Positions 7,665-14,527 of a stretch of 64,000 nucleotides of DNA are shown one piece after another. Source of the stretch: Ravibacter sp964562455 (GTDB lineage: Bacteria; Bacteroidota; Bacteroidia; Cytophagales; Spirosomataceae); the NCBI GenBank assembly GCA_964562455.1, contig CAZLTN010000010.1, positions 32,166 through 96,165 on the forward strand, written 5' to 3'. Numbering within the stretch: position 1 is the stretch's first letter; each line of letters starts with the position of its first letter. Both the position numbers and the translations under genes were made by a program. The notes under the pieces are model-generated. The model did no database searches and was not told the origin of the DNA. It was given only the letters and a program-made list of their open reading frames with translations.

Positions 7665-8411
7665 ATGAACCCAACGCTCAAATCCACTTTTAAATACCTG
7701 CTGTCGTACTGCTTCTTATTCCTCGCAGTTACTGCAGCGGTTCCGGCAGCGGCCAAAGATCCTTCAAAAAAAACCATCCTGGCACTCATGGTGGGCGGTG
7801 GAGCTTCCCATGATTTTAACAGGTGGTACAAGGACGAGGACGTCAGGACCCTGGAGGCCCATGGGTTTGCCCGGGTCGTCTACACGGATCAGCCTTCCGA
7901 TATACTGAAACACCTGGCAGGTATCGATGTACTGATCCTCAGTAATAACCAGCCGATCCCCGATGCGGAGACCAGGAAGGCTATTTTTGATTTTCTTGAG
8001 CAGGGAAAAGGAGTTGTTTTGCTCCATGCTGCCGTATGGTATAACTGGAAGGATTGGCCGGAATATAACAGGACAATCGTCGGCGGCGGCTCAAACGGGC
8101 ACGACAAATACGGCCCTTTTGAACTAAAGATCACCAATAAAAAACATCCGGTTACGAAGGGAGTTCCTGAAAGGTTTACTTTATCGGACGAGCTTTACTA
8201 TCATAAAATCGATCCGCAGGGAGCGAAAGTGAATGTCCTGGCGGTTGCGCAAATGCCCGGCAAGGAAGAATCCTATCCGAACATATTTACCGTTGAGCAC
8301 GCAAAAGGAAGGATTGCGGGAATAGCACTCGGTCACGATGCAGCTTCGCATGAGCTCCCTGCCTATCAAACCCTGTTAAGAAACGCGGTCAGATGGGCCG
8401 CCTCCCGCTAA
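7665..8411 (+). CDS. Secreted ThuA family protein
   Basis: This 248-residue protein has an N-terminal signal peptide (hydrophobic FKYLLSYCFLFLAVTAAV, likely cut near AAA/K at residues 28-31) and one ThuA domain. Visible ThuA features are LALMVGGGASHDFNRWY, a DVLILSNNQPIP strand, EQGKGVVLLHAAVW, GPFELKITNKKHPVTKGVP and GRIAGIALGHDAAS. ThuA is a glutamine-amidotransferase-like fold without the amidotransferase cysteine; in Rhizobium it takes part in trehalose catabolism with ThuB, and related proteins act on keto-sugar derivatives. It follows a gene with its own ThuA domain and precedes a Gfo/Idh/MocA protein, the usual ThuA partner. The substrate is unknown. Confidence 0.9.
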   Translation: MNPTLKSTFKYLLSYCFLFLAVTAAVPAAAKDPSKKTILALMVGGGASHDFNRWYKDEDVRTLEAHGFARVVYTDQPSDILKHLAGIDVLILSNNQPIPDAETRKAIFDFLEQGKGVVLLHAAVWYNWKDWPEYNRTIVGGGSNGHDKYGPFELKITNKKHPVTKGVPERFTLSDELYYHKIDPQGAKVNVLAVAQMPGKEESYPNIFTVEHAKGRIAGIALGHDAASHELPAYQTLLRNAVRWAASR

Positions 8412-8437
8412 CCAGTCCTGAAAGGGCATCATACCCT

Positions 8438-8495
8438 AGCTCCGCAGGGGCTCCATGTACATAACCCGGGGTAAGCGCAGCGCAGCCCGGAGATC
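8438..8495. repeat. REP-like hairpin element, copy A
   Basis: A short hairpin around CTCCGCAGGGG is followed by CCGGGGTAAGCGCAGCGCAG and CCCGGAGATC, forming a second stem (CCGGG/CCCGG). The last 25 bases are identical to 24910-24934. Both copies lie in intergenic DNA and end 14-21 bases before a start codon. Confidence 0.85.
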
Positions 8496-8516
8496 ACCAC
8501 CTAATTAATAAAGAAT

Positions 8517-9635
8517 ATGCCCCAAAAGAAAATCACAGTAGTCATCGTAGGCATGGGCTTCGGAAAAGAATTTATCCCGATTTACCAGAGCCACCCGAAC
8601 ATCAAAGCTGTAGGCATCTGCACGAGAAACAAACAAACCAGGGACGAACTTGCTTCCAGGTATAATCTTGACCCCAACCTGGTGTTTGAGCATTTTGACG
8701 ACGTTCCCGGTCGGGCTGATGTAGATGCGATCCACGTCGTAACCCCGGTCCCGGAGCATGCAAAAATGACGCTTGCCTCCCTCAATGCCAATAAGCACAC
8801 CGCCTGTACGATCCCGATGGCTATGACCGTAGAAGACTGCAGGGCTATCGTGGATGCAAAGCGCCGGTCCGGAAAAGTTTATATGATGATGGAAACGGCG
8901 CTCTATACCCGTGAGTTCCTGTATGGACTTAACCTTGCCGAGACCGGCCAGTTAGGAAAGATACAGTTCGTCCGTGGCTCTCATATCCAGGATATGAGCA
9001 TGGAAGGATGGGCCGAATACTGGAAGGGCTACCCACCGATGCTGAACGGCACACACGCCATCTCTCCGCTTCTCCGCATCAACAATACAATAGCGGAAAC
9101 TGTGGTGTGTCACGGTTCCGGGCGGCTTTCCGAAGATCTGGCAGGCAGGTATGGTTCTCCCTTCGCCGTGGAAACTGCCACTTTCACCCTAAAGGACTCG
9201 GATGTGGTAGCCGAAGCCACCCGGTCCCTTTTTGACGTGGTCCGCCAGTACCGCGAAAGCTACGACGTGTATGGTACTAAGATGTCGTTCGAATGGGAGC
9301 AGCTACAGGACGAGCAGCACATAGTATTCGACGGCGGAGAAAATGCCTGTCGTATCGATGTCCCGGACACAGACGATCTCCTGATAGACCCGATCAAGCA
9401 TTTTACGAAACGGGAAAAAATCGACGATCCGAACCACGTTTCGTTCCTGCAGGGAGCAGGCCATGGCGGTTCTCATCCGCACCTGGTACAGGAGTTTGTA
9501 GCAGCTATTGTCGAAGGTCGCGACTCGGCTGTCGACGCAGCTTTGGCAGCCAACTACACCTGCGCCGGCATCTGTGCTCATGAGTCGGCCATGAAAGGGG
9601 GTATCAGGATTAACATTCCTGATTTCAGCGAGTGA
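8517..9635 (+). CDS. Gfo/Idh/MocA family protein (no signal peptide, EKP lysine absent)
   Basis: This 372-residue protein starts with a Rossmann nucleotide-binding motif (VVIVGMGFGKEF), then VDAIHVVTPVPEHAKMTLASL, the canonical substrate-side segment. The usual EKP motif is replaced by T98-I-P, so the lysine of ordinary Gfo/Idh dehydrogenases is missing. An NGTH motif (His180) takes the place of the YPTH seen in the GH109 protein at 28803, and GHGGSHPHLVQEF is present near the C-terminus. It has no export signal and is presumably cytosolic. It sits between a ThuA gene and a GH43 gene, which supports a role in glycoside processing. It could be a dehydrogenase, an epimerase or a redox-assisted glycosidase. 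Confidence 0.9.
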   Translation: MPQKKITVVIVGMGFGKEFIPIYQSHPNIKAVGICTRNKQTRDELASRYNLDPNLVFEHFDDVPGRADVDAIHVVTPVPEHAKMTLASLNANKHTACTIPMAMTVEDCRAIVDAKRRSGKVYMMMETALYTREFLYGLNLAETGQLGKIQFVRGSHIQDMSMEGWAEYWKGYPPMLNGTHAISPLLRINNTIAETVVCHGSGRLSEDLAGRYGSPFAVETATFTLKDSDVVAEATRSLFDVVRQYRESYDVYGTKMSFEWEQLQDEQHIVFDGGENACRIDVPDTDDLLIDPIKHFTKREKIDDPNHVSFLQGAGHGGSHPHLVQEFVAAIVEGRDSAVDAALAANYTCAGICAHESAMKGGIRINIPDFSE

Positions 9636-9682
9636 TATAAATGGGCTGTGTTTATCGTGCTGAACAAAAATCTTCGATCCTG

Positions 9683-10723
9683 ATGAATTTATCGAAAATA
9701 GCCGTTATCGTGATGCTGGTGCCGCTGCAGGAGCTGGATGCTCAGCACCAGGCTTCTTCGGACAAATTTATCAACCCCGTATTTGAGCCTGTCCTTGCCG
9801 ATCCTACTGTTGTAAAAGGTGACGACGGCTGGTTTTACGCCTACGGTACCCAGGACGACTGGGGCGATGGAAAAGGCAGTCGCCTCATCCCGGTGGTTAA
9901 GTCCAGGGACCTTACCGGTTGGATATACGTGCGTGATGCGTTTGATAACAAGCCTTCCTGGAAACCAAAAGGAGGTATCTGGGCCCCGGATGTTGTTAAA
10001 GTCAACGGGCGGTATCACATGTACTACGCTTTCTCTACATGGGGCGACACAGACCCTGGTATCGGCCTGGCCATCGCAGATAAGCCGGAAGGGCCGTTTA
10101 CCGATCAGGGCAAGCTTTTTCTCAGCTCTGAAATAGGCGTTCCTAATTCTATCGATCCGTTCTTTTATGAAGAAAAAGGCAAAAAATACCTCTTCTGGGG
10201 GAGCTACAGCAATGCTTCCGTACAGGGCACTTTCGCGGTCAGGCTGTCGCCCGATGGCAAATCCATAACAGATCTGACCCGGAAATATAAAATCGCTGCC
10301 GGCGATTTTGAAGCTGTGGTCATTCACAAGCGGGGAAAATTTTATTACTTCATAGGATCAAAAGAAAACTGCTGCAACGGTGCAGACAGCAAGTACCACC
10401 TGAGAATCGGGCGCTCTAAAAATCTTCTTGGACCATATCTCGATAAAGAGGGCCGTCCGCTGACAGACAGGGGTTCCGGGACAGTCATTCTCAGCGGGAA
10501 CGACACCTACGCCGGTCCGGGACATAACTCCCGCCTGGTTACAGACTCCGACGGAACCGACTGGACGTTGTACCATGCGATTCTTAAATCGAACCCGAAG
10601 GTCCCGAGCGGCGCTAACCGTCGGGTATTGATGCTGGACAGTATTATCTGGAAAGACGGGTGGCCCGAAATAACGGGCGGCACCGTGAATACAGAGACAC
10701 AATCAAAACCTGTATTCAGGTAA
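9683..10723 (+). CDS. Glycoside hydrolase family 43 (arabinanase/xylosidase-like), secreted
   Basis: I choose the ATG at 9683 because it begins a normal signal peptide (MNLSKIAVIVMLVPLQELDA); the frame opens 42 bases earlier without one. The mature enzyme is a five-bladed propeller with the three GH43 acidic residues visible: Asp40 in ADPTVV (base), Asp158 in SIDPFF (pKa modulator) and Glu210 in GDFEA (acid). GGIWAPDVVKVNGRYHMYYA is also characteristic. GH43 enzymes release arabinose, xylose or galactose from plant polysaccharides. It follows the Gfo/Idh/MocA gene by fewer than 50 bases and is followed by a GH5-type lipoprotein, so the three probably form one unit. Confidence 0.92.
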   Translation: MNLSKIAVIVMLVPLQELDAQHQASSDKFINPVFEPVLADPTVVKGDDGWFYAYGTQDDWGDGKGSRLIPVVKSRDLTGWIYVRDAFDNKPSWKPKGGIWAPDVVKVNGRYHMYYAFSTWGDTDPGIGLAIADKPEGPFTDQGKLFLSSEIGVPNSIDPFFYEEKGKKYLFWGSYSNASVQGTFAVRLSPDGKSITDLTRKYKIAAGDFEAVVIHKRGKFYYFIGSKENCCNGADSKYHLRIGRSKNLLGPYLDKEGRPLTDRGSGTVILSGNDTYAGPGHNSRLVTDSDGTDWTLYHAILKSNPKVPSGANRRVLMLDSIIWKDGWPEITGGTVNTETQSKPVFR

Positions 10724-10737
10724 ACAGCAGCGGTTAC

Positions 10738-10807
10738 TCAACTTTCAACTTTCAACTTTCAACTCTCAACTCTCAACTTTCAACTCTCAACTTTCAACTT
10801 TCAACTA
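10738..10807. repeat. 7-bp tandem array (TCAACTT / TCAACTC), 10 units
   Basis: Ten head-to-tail heptamers, TCAACTT with TCAACTC variants and a final TCAACTA, fill the gap between the GH43 stop and the GH5 start, ending 11 bases before the ATG at 10819. The array is in frame with GH5 if translation began upstream, but no signal peptide would result. Confidence 0.95.
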
Positions 10808-10818
10808 TTTTAACCCCC

Positions 10819-11979
10819 ATGAAAGCAACAAAAATCCTGATCCTGGCTATACTGAGCGTTTTTTTTCTCAGTTGCTCGACCGGAACAAAAAAAGAAGAAA
10901 CTTCAAAAGACACAGCCCCGGCAGTTACCGAAAGAGAAAAATGGACTACCGAAAAGGCCAATGAATGGTATGACAAGCAGCCCTGGCTGGTCGGCTGTAA
11001 TTTCCTTCCCAGCACTGCAAGCAATCAACTGGAAATGTGGCAGGCCGAGACCTTCGACACTACTACCATCAGCCGGGAGCTGGGCTGGGCCGCCGGCCTG
11101 GGCATGAATACCGTCAGGGTTTACCTGCACGACCTGCTTTTTGAACAGGATTCAGCCGGATTTTATAAGCGGATGGACACATTTCTCGATATTGCCGCTT
11201 CACACGGCATAAGACCTTTGTTTGTCCTGTTCGATTCTGTCTGGGACCCGTTCCCTAAGCTGGGCGCACAGCGTACACCAACTCCCCATGTCCATAATGC
11301 AGGCTGGATACAAAGCCCGGGTAAGGAGGCATTACTCGACAGCACGCAGCATCCTCGATTTCAAAGCTATGTCCGCGGCGTCATAGGCCGCTTCGCCAAT
11401 GACAGCAGGATATTGGGTTGGGATATCTGGAATGAGCCGGAGAACCCCAATAAAAGCGCATACGGCGACGTCGAAATCCCGGATAAGGCACAAGTGGTGC
11501 TTCCGCTTCTGAAAGATGCGTTTAAAGCCGCCCGCTCCGTCAATCCTTCCCAGCCCCTGACTGCCGGTGTCTGGCGCGACGACTGGTCGGAAGAGAGTAA
11601 GCTTACACCCATCAACAAGCTTATGCTTGACGAATCTGACGTAATCTCCTTCCATTCTTACGACGACCCGAAGGAATTCGAAAAGAGAGTAAGTTGGCTG
11701 ACGCCTCTCGGGCGGCCGTTGATTTGTACGGAATACATGGCGCGGGGAAATAAGAGTACCTTCGAAAGCACGCTTCCTGTCGCGAAAAAATATCGTGTAG
11801 CAGCCTATAACTGGGGGCTGGTCGATGGCAGATCACAGACCATTTATCCCTGGGACAGTTGGAAAAAGAAATACACCGGCGAGCCTGAGCTCTGGTTCCA
11901 TGATATATTCCGCAAGGACGGGACGCCCTACAAGGTTTCTGAGACAGAATTTATCAAAAAGATAATTTCCGAAAAATAA
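10819..11979 (+). CDS. GH5-like (clan A TIM-barrel) glycosidase, lipoprotein
   Basis: Translation from the ATG at 10819 gives 386 residues with a lipoprotein signal (ILAILSVFFLSC); the frame upstream runs through the 7-bp repeats and is probably untranslated. The barrel carries LGMNTVRVYLHD, HGIRPLFVLFD, the acid/base Glu206 in WDIWNEP and the nucleophile candidate Glu305 in ICTEYM. This is the GH-A clan pattern closest to GH5 mannanase/cellulase-like proteins. It is likely exposed on the outer membrane and works with the adjacent GH43. Substrate specificity cannot be read from sequence alone. Confidence 0.88.
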   Translation: MKATKILILAILSVFFLSCSTGTKKEETSKDTAPAVTEREKWTTEKANEWYDKQPWLVGCNFLPSTASNQLEMWQAETFDTTTISRELGWAAGLGMNTVRVYLHDLLFEQDSAGFYKRMDTFLDIAASHGIRPLFVLFDSVWDPFPKLGAQRTPTPHVHNAGWIQSPGKEALLDSTQHPRFQSYVRGVIGRFANDSRILGWDIWNEPENPNKSAYGDVEIPDKAQVVLPLLKDAFKAARSVNPSQPLTAGVWRDDWSEESKLTPINKLMLDESDVISFHSYDDPKEFEKRVSWLTPLGRPLICTEYMARGNKSTFESTLPVAKKYRVAAYNWGLVDGRSQTIYPWDSWKKKYTGEPELWFHDIFRKDGTPYKVSETEFIKKIISEK

Positions 11980-11987
11980 CCACGAAG

Positions 11988-12046
11988 ACTCAAAGGACAC
12001 AGAGATTTCGCTGAGATAAACTATGCGCTACTCTGCGTCCTTTGAG
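11988..12046. terminator. Inverted repeat between convergent genes (possible bidirectional terminator)
   Basis: ACTCAAAGGACACAGAG (11988-12004) pairs with CTCTGCGTCCTTTGAG (12031-12046) with one mismatch. It lies just after the GH5 stop and just beyond the end of the convergent gene at 12054. No clear T-run follows, so termination is inferred from position. A related CACAGAG-type hairpin is at 47148-47239. Confidence 0.5.
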
Positions 12047-12053
12047 GTAAATC

Positions 12054-12698
12054 CTATCTTTCCAAAACCACATGATCCGGGTCGATACTCCGGTATTTCA
12101 GTTCCTGGCGGATCAGTTTCAGGCGCCTGCGATACCGGTTTCCCTTGACAGTCAGTGCTATGCCGCTTCCCATTACGAGCGCGGCAACGGGGAACGCCAC
12201 CAGATAGGTATTTGCGGCCGACTCCTCGCCCGGGAAAAAGGCATATACCATCGCCGCCACAGTCCCGACGGCAACCAGCTGCCCTCCTATTATCATCAAC
12301 GGCACTCCTATACCGATATTCCTCCCCGCAACTGTTCTGTGTTGGTCAAAATCCCTAATTAAGTCGGGGACAGGCACACTTTGAAGCTCTCTCTGGTAAG
12401 CTTCCAAAGTCGGGCTCTTGTGCCGATTCTCAAAGCGGCTTACCTCTCCGTTTTCAAACTTCAGAGAATCGATCCGGCCTGACGAAATCCGGAAAACCGG
12501 TCCGGGATAATAGTCCTCCCTGTAAAATCCGACGGTATCCCGGCTTTCAGACAACACCCTGACATCCAGGGCTACGCCATTCTTAAGATACATGACTGCC
12601 TGCCTCGGAACCGGCAACTGCCCGGATGCCCAGGTCGTAAAGTACAGTATCAGGCCAGTTGACCATACCATTTTAATGAAAGTAGCACGAATAACCAT
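12054..12698 (-). CDS. Unknown secreted/membrane protein, paralog of the 12729 gene
   Basis: This 214-residue protein has an N-terminal signal (from residue 10: MVWSTGLILYFTTWASGQ, which would start at 12671), a small beta-rich domain beginning YLKNGVALDVRVLSES and ending GRIDSLKFENG, two hydrophobic helices in the second half (IGIGVPLMIIGGQLVAVGTVAAMVY and AFPVAALVMGSGIAL), and a basic tail RRRLKLIRQELKYRSIDPD. The same layout and tail pattern recur in the next gene, so they are diverged duplicates. I do not recognise the family. The start is uncertain between 12698 and 12671. Confidence 0.7.
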   Translation of the reverse strand: MVIRATFIKMVWSTGLILYFTTWASGQLPVPRQAVMYLKNGVALDVRVLSESRDTVGFYREDYYPGPVFRISSGRIDSLKFENGEVSRFENRHKSPTLEAYQRELQSVPVPDLIRDFDQHRTVAGRNIGIGVPLMIIGGQLVAVGTVAAMVYAFFPGEESAANTYLVAFPVAALVMGSGIALTVKGNRYRRRLKLIRQELKYRSIDPDHVVLER

Positions 12699-12728
12699 AA
12701 ACGAGAACGGGCTTACTGAAACGAAAAT

Positions 12729-13403
12729 CTATTTTAGCAAAGGGTGCAGTGAATCGGGCGTATCAAAAGCTGGGTCTACCCCGCGCCGCTCCAGCTCCGA
12801 ATTAATGGAAAGTACACGATTCTTTCTTGCGGCTCCCTGCGCTATTTTGAATACCCCAAGCAGGCCGATTCCCACACCCAGGGGAATGGTTATCCTGGTC
12901 CTTTTAGCCTCGCCATAATTGCCGTCCCTGACAAAACCCTCTATTGCCAATACCGATCCAACCATAGCGGCAAGTATTCCCAGGCCGAGGTCCGCTTTCC
13001 GCTTCTTTAAAAGCTCCGGGCGGGTATCCATCAAAAAGGGCACGGATGCCGTTTGTATTCGTCTTTCAAATACATTTTTACCCTCGTATGCAATTTTTGT
13101 CCCGATGTCCTCTACCAGGCTATTGCCGTAAACAATCTTCAGCAAACCCTTTTTCATAATCTTGTATTCCCTGCCATCGGGAAGTCGCTGATCTTCCATG
13201 AGTACGCGGTTTTCATCAACCTCCAGGATCTTGCCGGTCAATACGACACCGGTCCGCAGGAACACCGAGTCGGTCCGGGGCAAATCCTGAGCAGCAAGCA
13301 AGGCAGGAAAAAAACCAATACAGGCCGCTATCGCTTTAAACCTGTCCGGGAGCAGCTTCTTAATCGAAAAGTGTAGCGTCTCTACGATAATTTTTAACAT
13401 CAA
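12729..13403 (-). CDS. Unknown secreted/membrane protein, paralog of the 12054 gene
   Basis: This 224-residue protein resembles its neighbour in order: a hydrophobic N-terminus (FKAIAACIGFFPALLAAQ), a beta domain (VFLRTGVVLTGKILEVDENRV, ending LLKIVYGNS), two hydrophobic segments (LGLGILAAMVGSVLAIEGFV and IPLGVGIGLLGVFKIAQGA) and a tail NRVLSINSELERRGVDPAFD that parallels the neighbour's RQELKYRSIDPD. The first domain of both looks like the small 'response to translated repeats' type fold often seen in Bacteroidota envelope proteins, but that is only an impression. The two genes are 30 bases apart. Function is unknown. Confidence 0.7.
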   Translation of the reverse strand: MMLKIIVETLHFSIKKLLPDRFKAIAACIGFFPALLAAQDLPRTDSVFLRTGVVLTGKILEVDENRVLMEDQRLPDGREYKIMKKGLLKIVYGNSLVEDIGTKIAYEGKNVFERRIQTASVPFLMDTRPELLKKRKADLGLGILAAMVGSVLAIEGFVRDGNYGEAKRTRITIPLGVGIGLLGVFKIAQGAARKNRVLSINSELERRGVDPAFDTPDSLHPLLK

Positions 13404-13621
13404 TCTCTAATCCGGGTAAAACATACATCACAGGCGGAACACAAATATCGTTCAATTCCCTGGAAAAATTTTCCGTTATTCAGACCTGGTTTAGAGAGCA
13501 CATACTCCCCTAAAAGGTTGGAATCCTGCGGTTCTCCACCGATCAAATCGTAAGGCCAGCCTCTTTTATCCAATATATTTTTTTAATTTTACAAAGACTA
13601 ACACTCGAATATGGTACAAGA

Positions 13622-13645
13622 ATATAGCAATTTTGTAAACAAAAA
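13622..13645. promoter_or_regulatory. Candidate GntR operator in front of its own gene
   Basis: ATATAGCAATTTTGTAAACA followed by AAAA lies directly before the regulator's ATG. The same word order (ATAT-GC-A, then TTGTAAACA) recurs at 14481-14501 before the SusC gene. This suggests autoregulation by the GntR protein. Confidence 0.5.
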
Positions 13646-13647
13646 GA

Positions 13648-14301
13648 ATGAAAGAAGATTCCCTCTCCGACCGGGCATACAATGAACTAAGAAGAAAAAT
13701 ACTTTCCAATCAGCTACTTGCCGGTAGCAGGCTGAAAGAAGACGAATGGTCAAAAAAGCTCGACGTCAACAGGATGGCCCTGAGAGAGGCTCTCACACGG
13801 TTACAAGGGGAGCAACTTCTTACAAAAGGAGAAAAAGGAGGTTTTTTTGTAAAAACTTTTTCAGGCGAAGACATAAGAGACATACGTGAGCTCAGAGAAA
13901 TACTGGAAACCGGGGCAATCCGTCTTCTTATCGAAAAAATAACCGGAGACCAGCTAGCCGAACTGGAACGGATATGCGACGATTTTACCTCTATGTATGA
14001 AAGAGGCTACTTTAACGGCGCATGCGAAGCTGACGTAAAATTCCACGAGACACTTATCGAGTATACCGGCAACCAGAAACTCATCAATGCCTATTTCGCC
14101 AGCAACATACCGCTTTTCCATCAAAAACTCGGCCTTACCCAGACCCACATGGACGATTACGAGCTGACAGATGCCGAACACAGGGAAATAGTAAAAGCAT
14201 TACGAATGAAAGATCTTGCCCTGGCCGAAAATACGCTCAACACTCACCTCGTACGGGGAGAAGTCACAACACTCGACCTCGTCAGCCCTTCATTCCTCTA
14301 A
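13648..14301 (+). CDS. GntR family (FadR/FCD-type) transcriptional regulator
   Basis: This 217-residue regulator has an N-terminal winged helix (LSDRAYNELRRKILSNQLLAGSRL, then VNRMALREALTRLQGEQLLT) and an FCD ligand-binding domain from about residue 75 (LREILETGAIRLLIEK, FHETLIEYTGNQKLI, DAEHREIVKALRMKD, NTLNTHL). The FCD domain usually binds a metal and a small carboxylate such as a sugar acid, consistent with the sugar-acid-dehydratase-like gene downstream. It stands directly upstream of the SusC-to-symporter run and probably represses it. Matching TGTAAACA sites lie before its own start and before SusC. Confidence 0.93.
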   Translation: MKEDSLSDRAYNELRRKILSNQLLAGSRLKEDEWSKKLDVNRMALREALTRLQGEQLLTKGEKGGFFVKTFSGEDIRDIRELREILETGAIRLLIEKITGDQLAELERICDDFTSMYERGYFNGACEADVKFHETLIEYTGNQKLINAYFASNIPLFHQKLGLTQTHMDDYELTDAEHREIVKALRMKDLALAENTLNTHLVRGEVTTLDLVSPSFL

Positions 14302-14324
14302 TCCCCTCTCACCCCATCACCACT

Positions 14325-14340
14325 CCCGATAGCTATCGGG
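14325..14340. repeat. Perfect 16-bp palindrome followed by CACATC repeats
   Basis: CCCGATAGCTATCGGG is a perfect palindrome 24 bases after the GntR stop. It is followed by an 8-bp tandem array, CACATCGC then CACATCCC twice (14342-14371). A decayed relative, CCTATAGCTATCTGG, precedes the CATCATCA array at 42678, so palindrome and array appear to travel together. Confidence 0.8.
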
Positions 14341-14465
14341 CCACATCGCCACATCCCCACATCCCCACATCAATAGCATTCCTGGATTTTTACCCGCTTA
14401 CTACCCTCCTCGCACATCCGCAGCGAGCTAATTTTATATTTTTCAAAGAAAACAAATATTGTTAT

Positions 14466-14502
14466 TTTTTGTTTACATTTATATTGCTATAATTGTAAAC
14501 AG
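14466..14502. promoter_or_regulatory. Candidate GntR operator upstream of SusC
   Basis: TGTTTACA (14470-14477) and TGTAAACA (14494-14501) form an inverted pair about 26 bases before the SusC ATG at 14528. The right half and its flank, ATATTGCTATAATTGTAAAC, closely match the site in front of the GntR gene. The spacing fits a dimeric FCD-type GntR regulator. Confidence 0.55.
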
Positions 14503-14527
14503 AATTTCAACCTTAACACCTTCTTAC

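Noticed and set aside
9689..10327. Open frame of 212 codons on the minus strand within GH43
   Set aside because: It is antisense to the GH43 catalytic domain and shows no family motif.
10660..10818. Extending the GH5 gene upstream through the heptamer array
   Set aside because: The extension encodes low-complexity repeat residues, overlaps the end of GH43 and hides the lipoprotein signal that begins at 10819.
13516..13540. Stretch resembling a tRNA 3' end (GGTTGGAATCC... TCTCCACC)
   Set aside because: No 5' half, anticodon arm or matching acceptor stem could be drawn upstream. It could be an attachment-site remnant, but nothing supports that.
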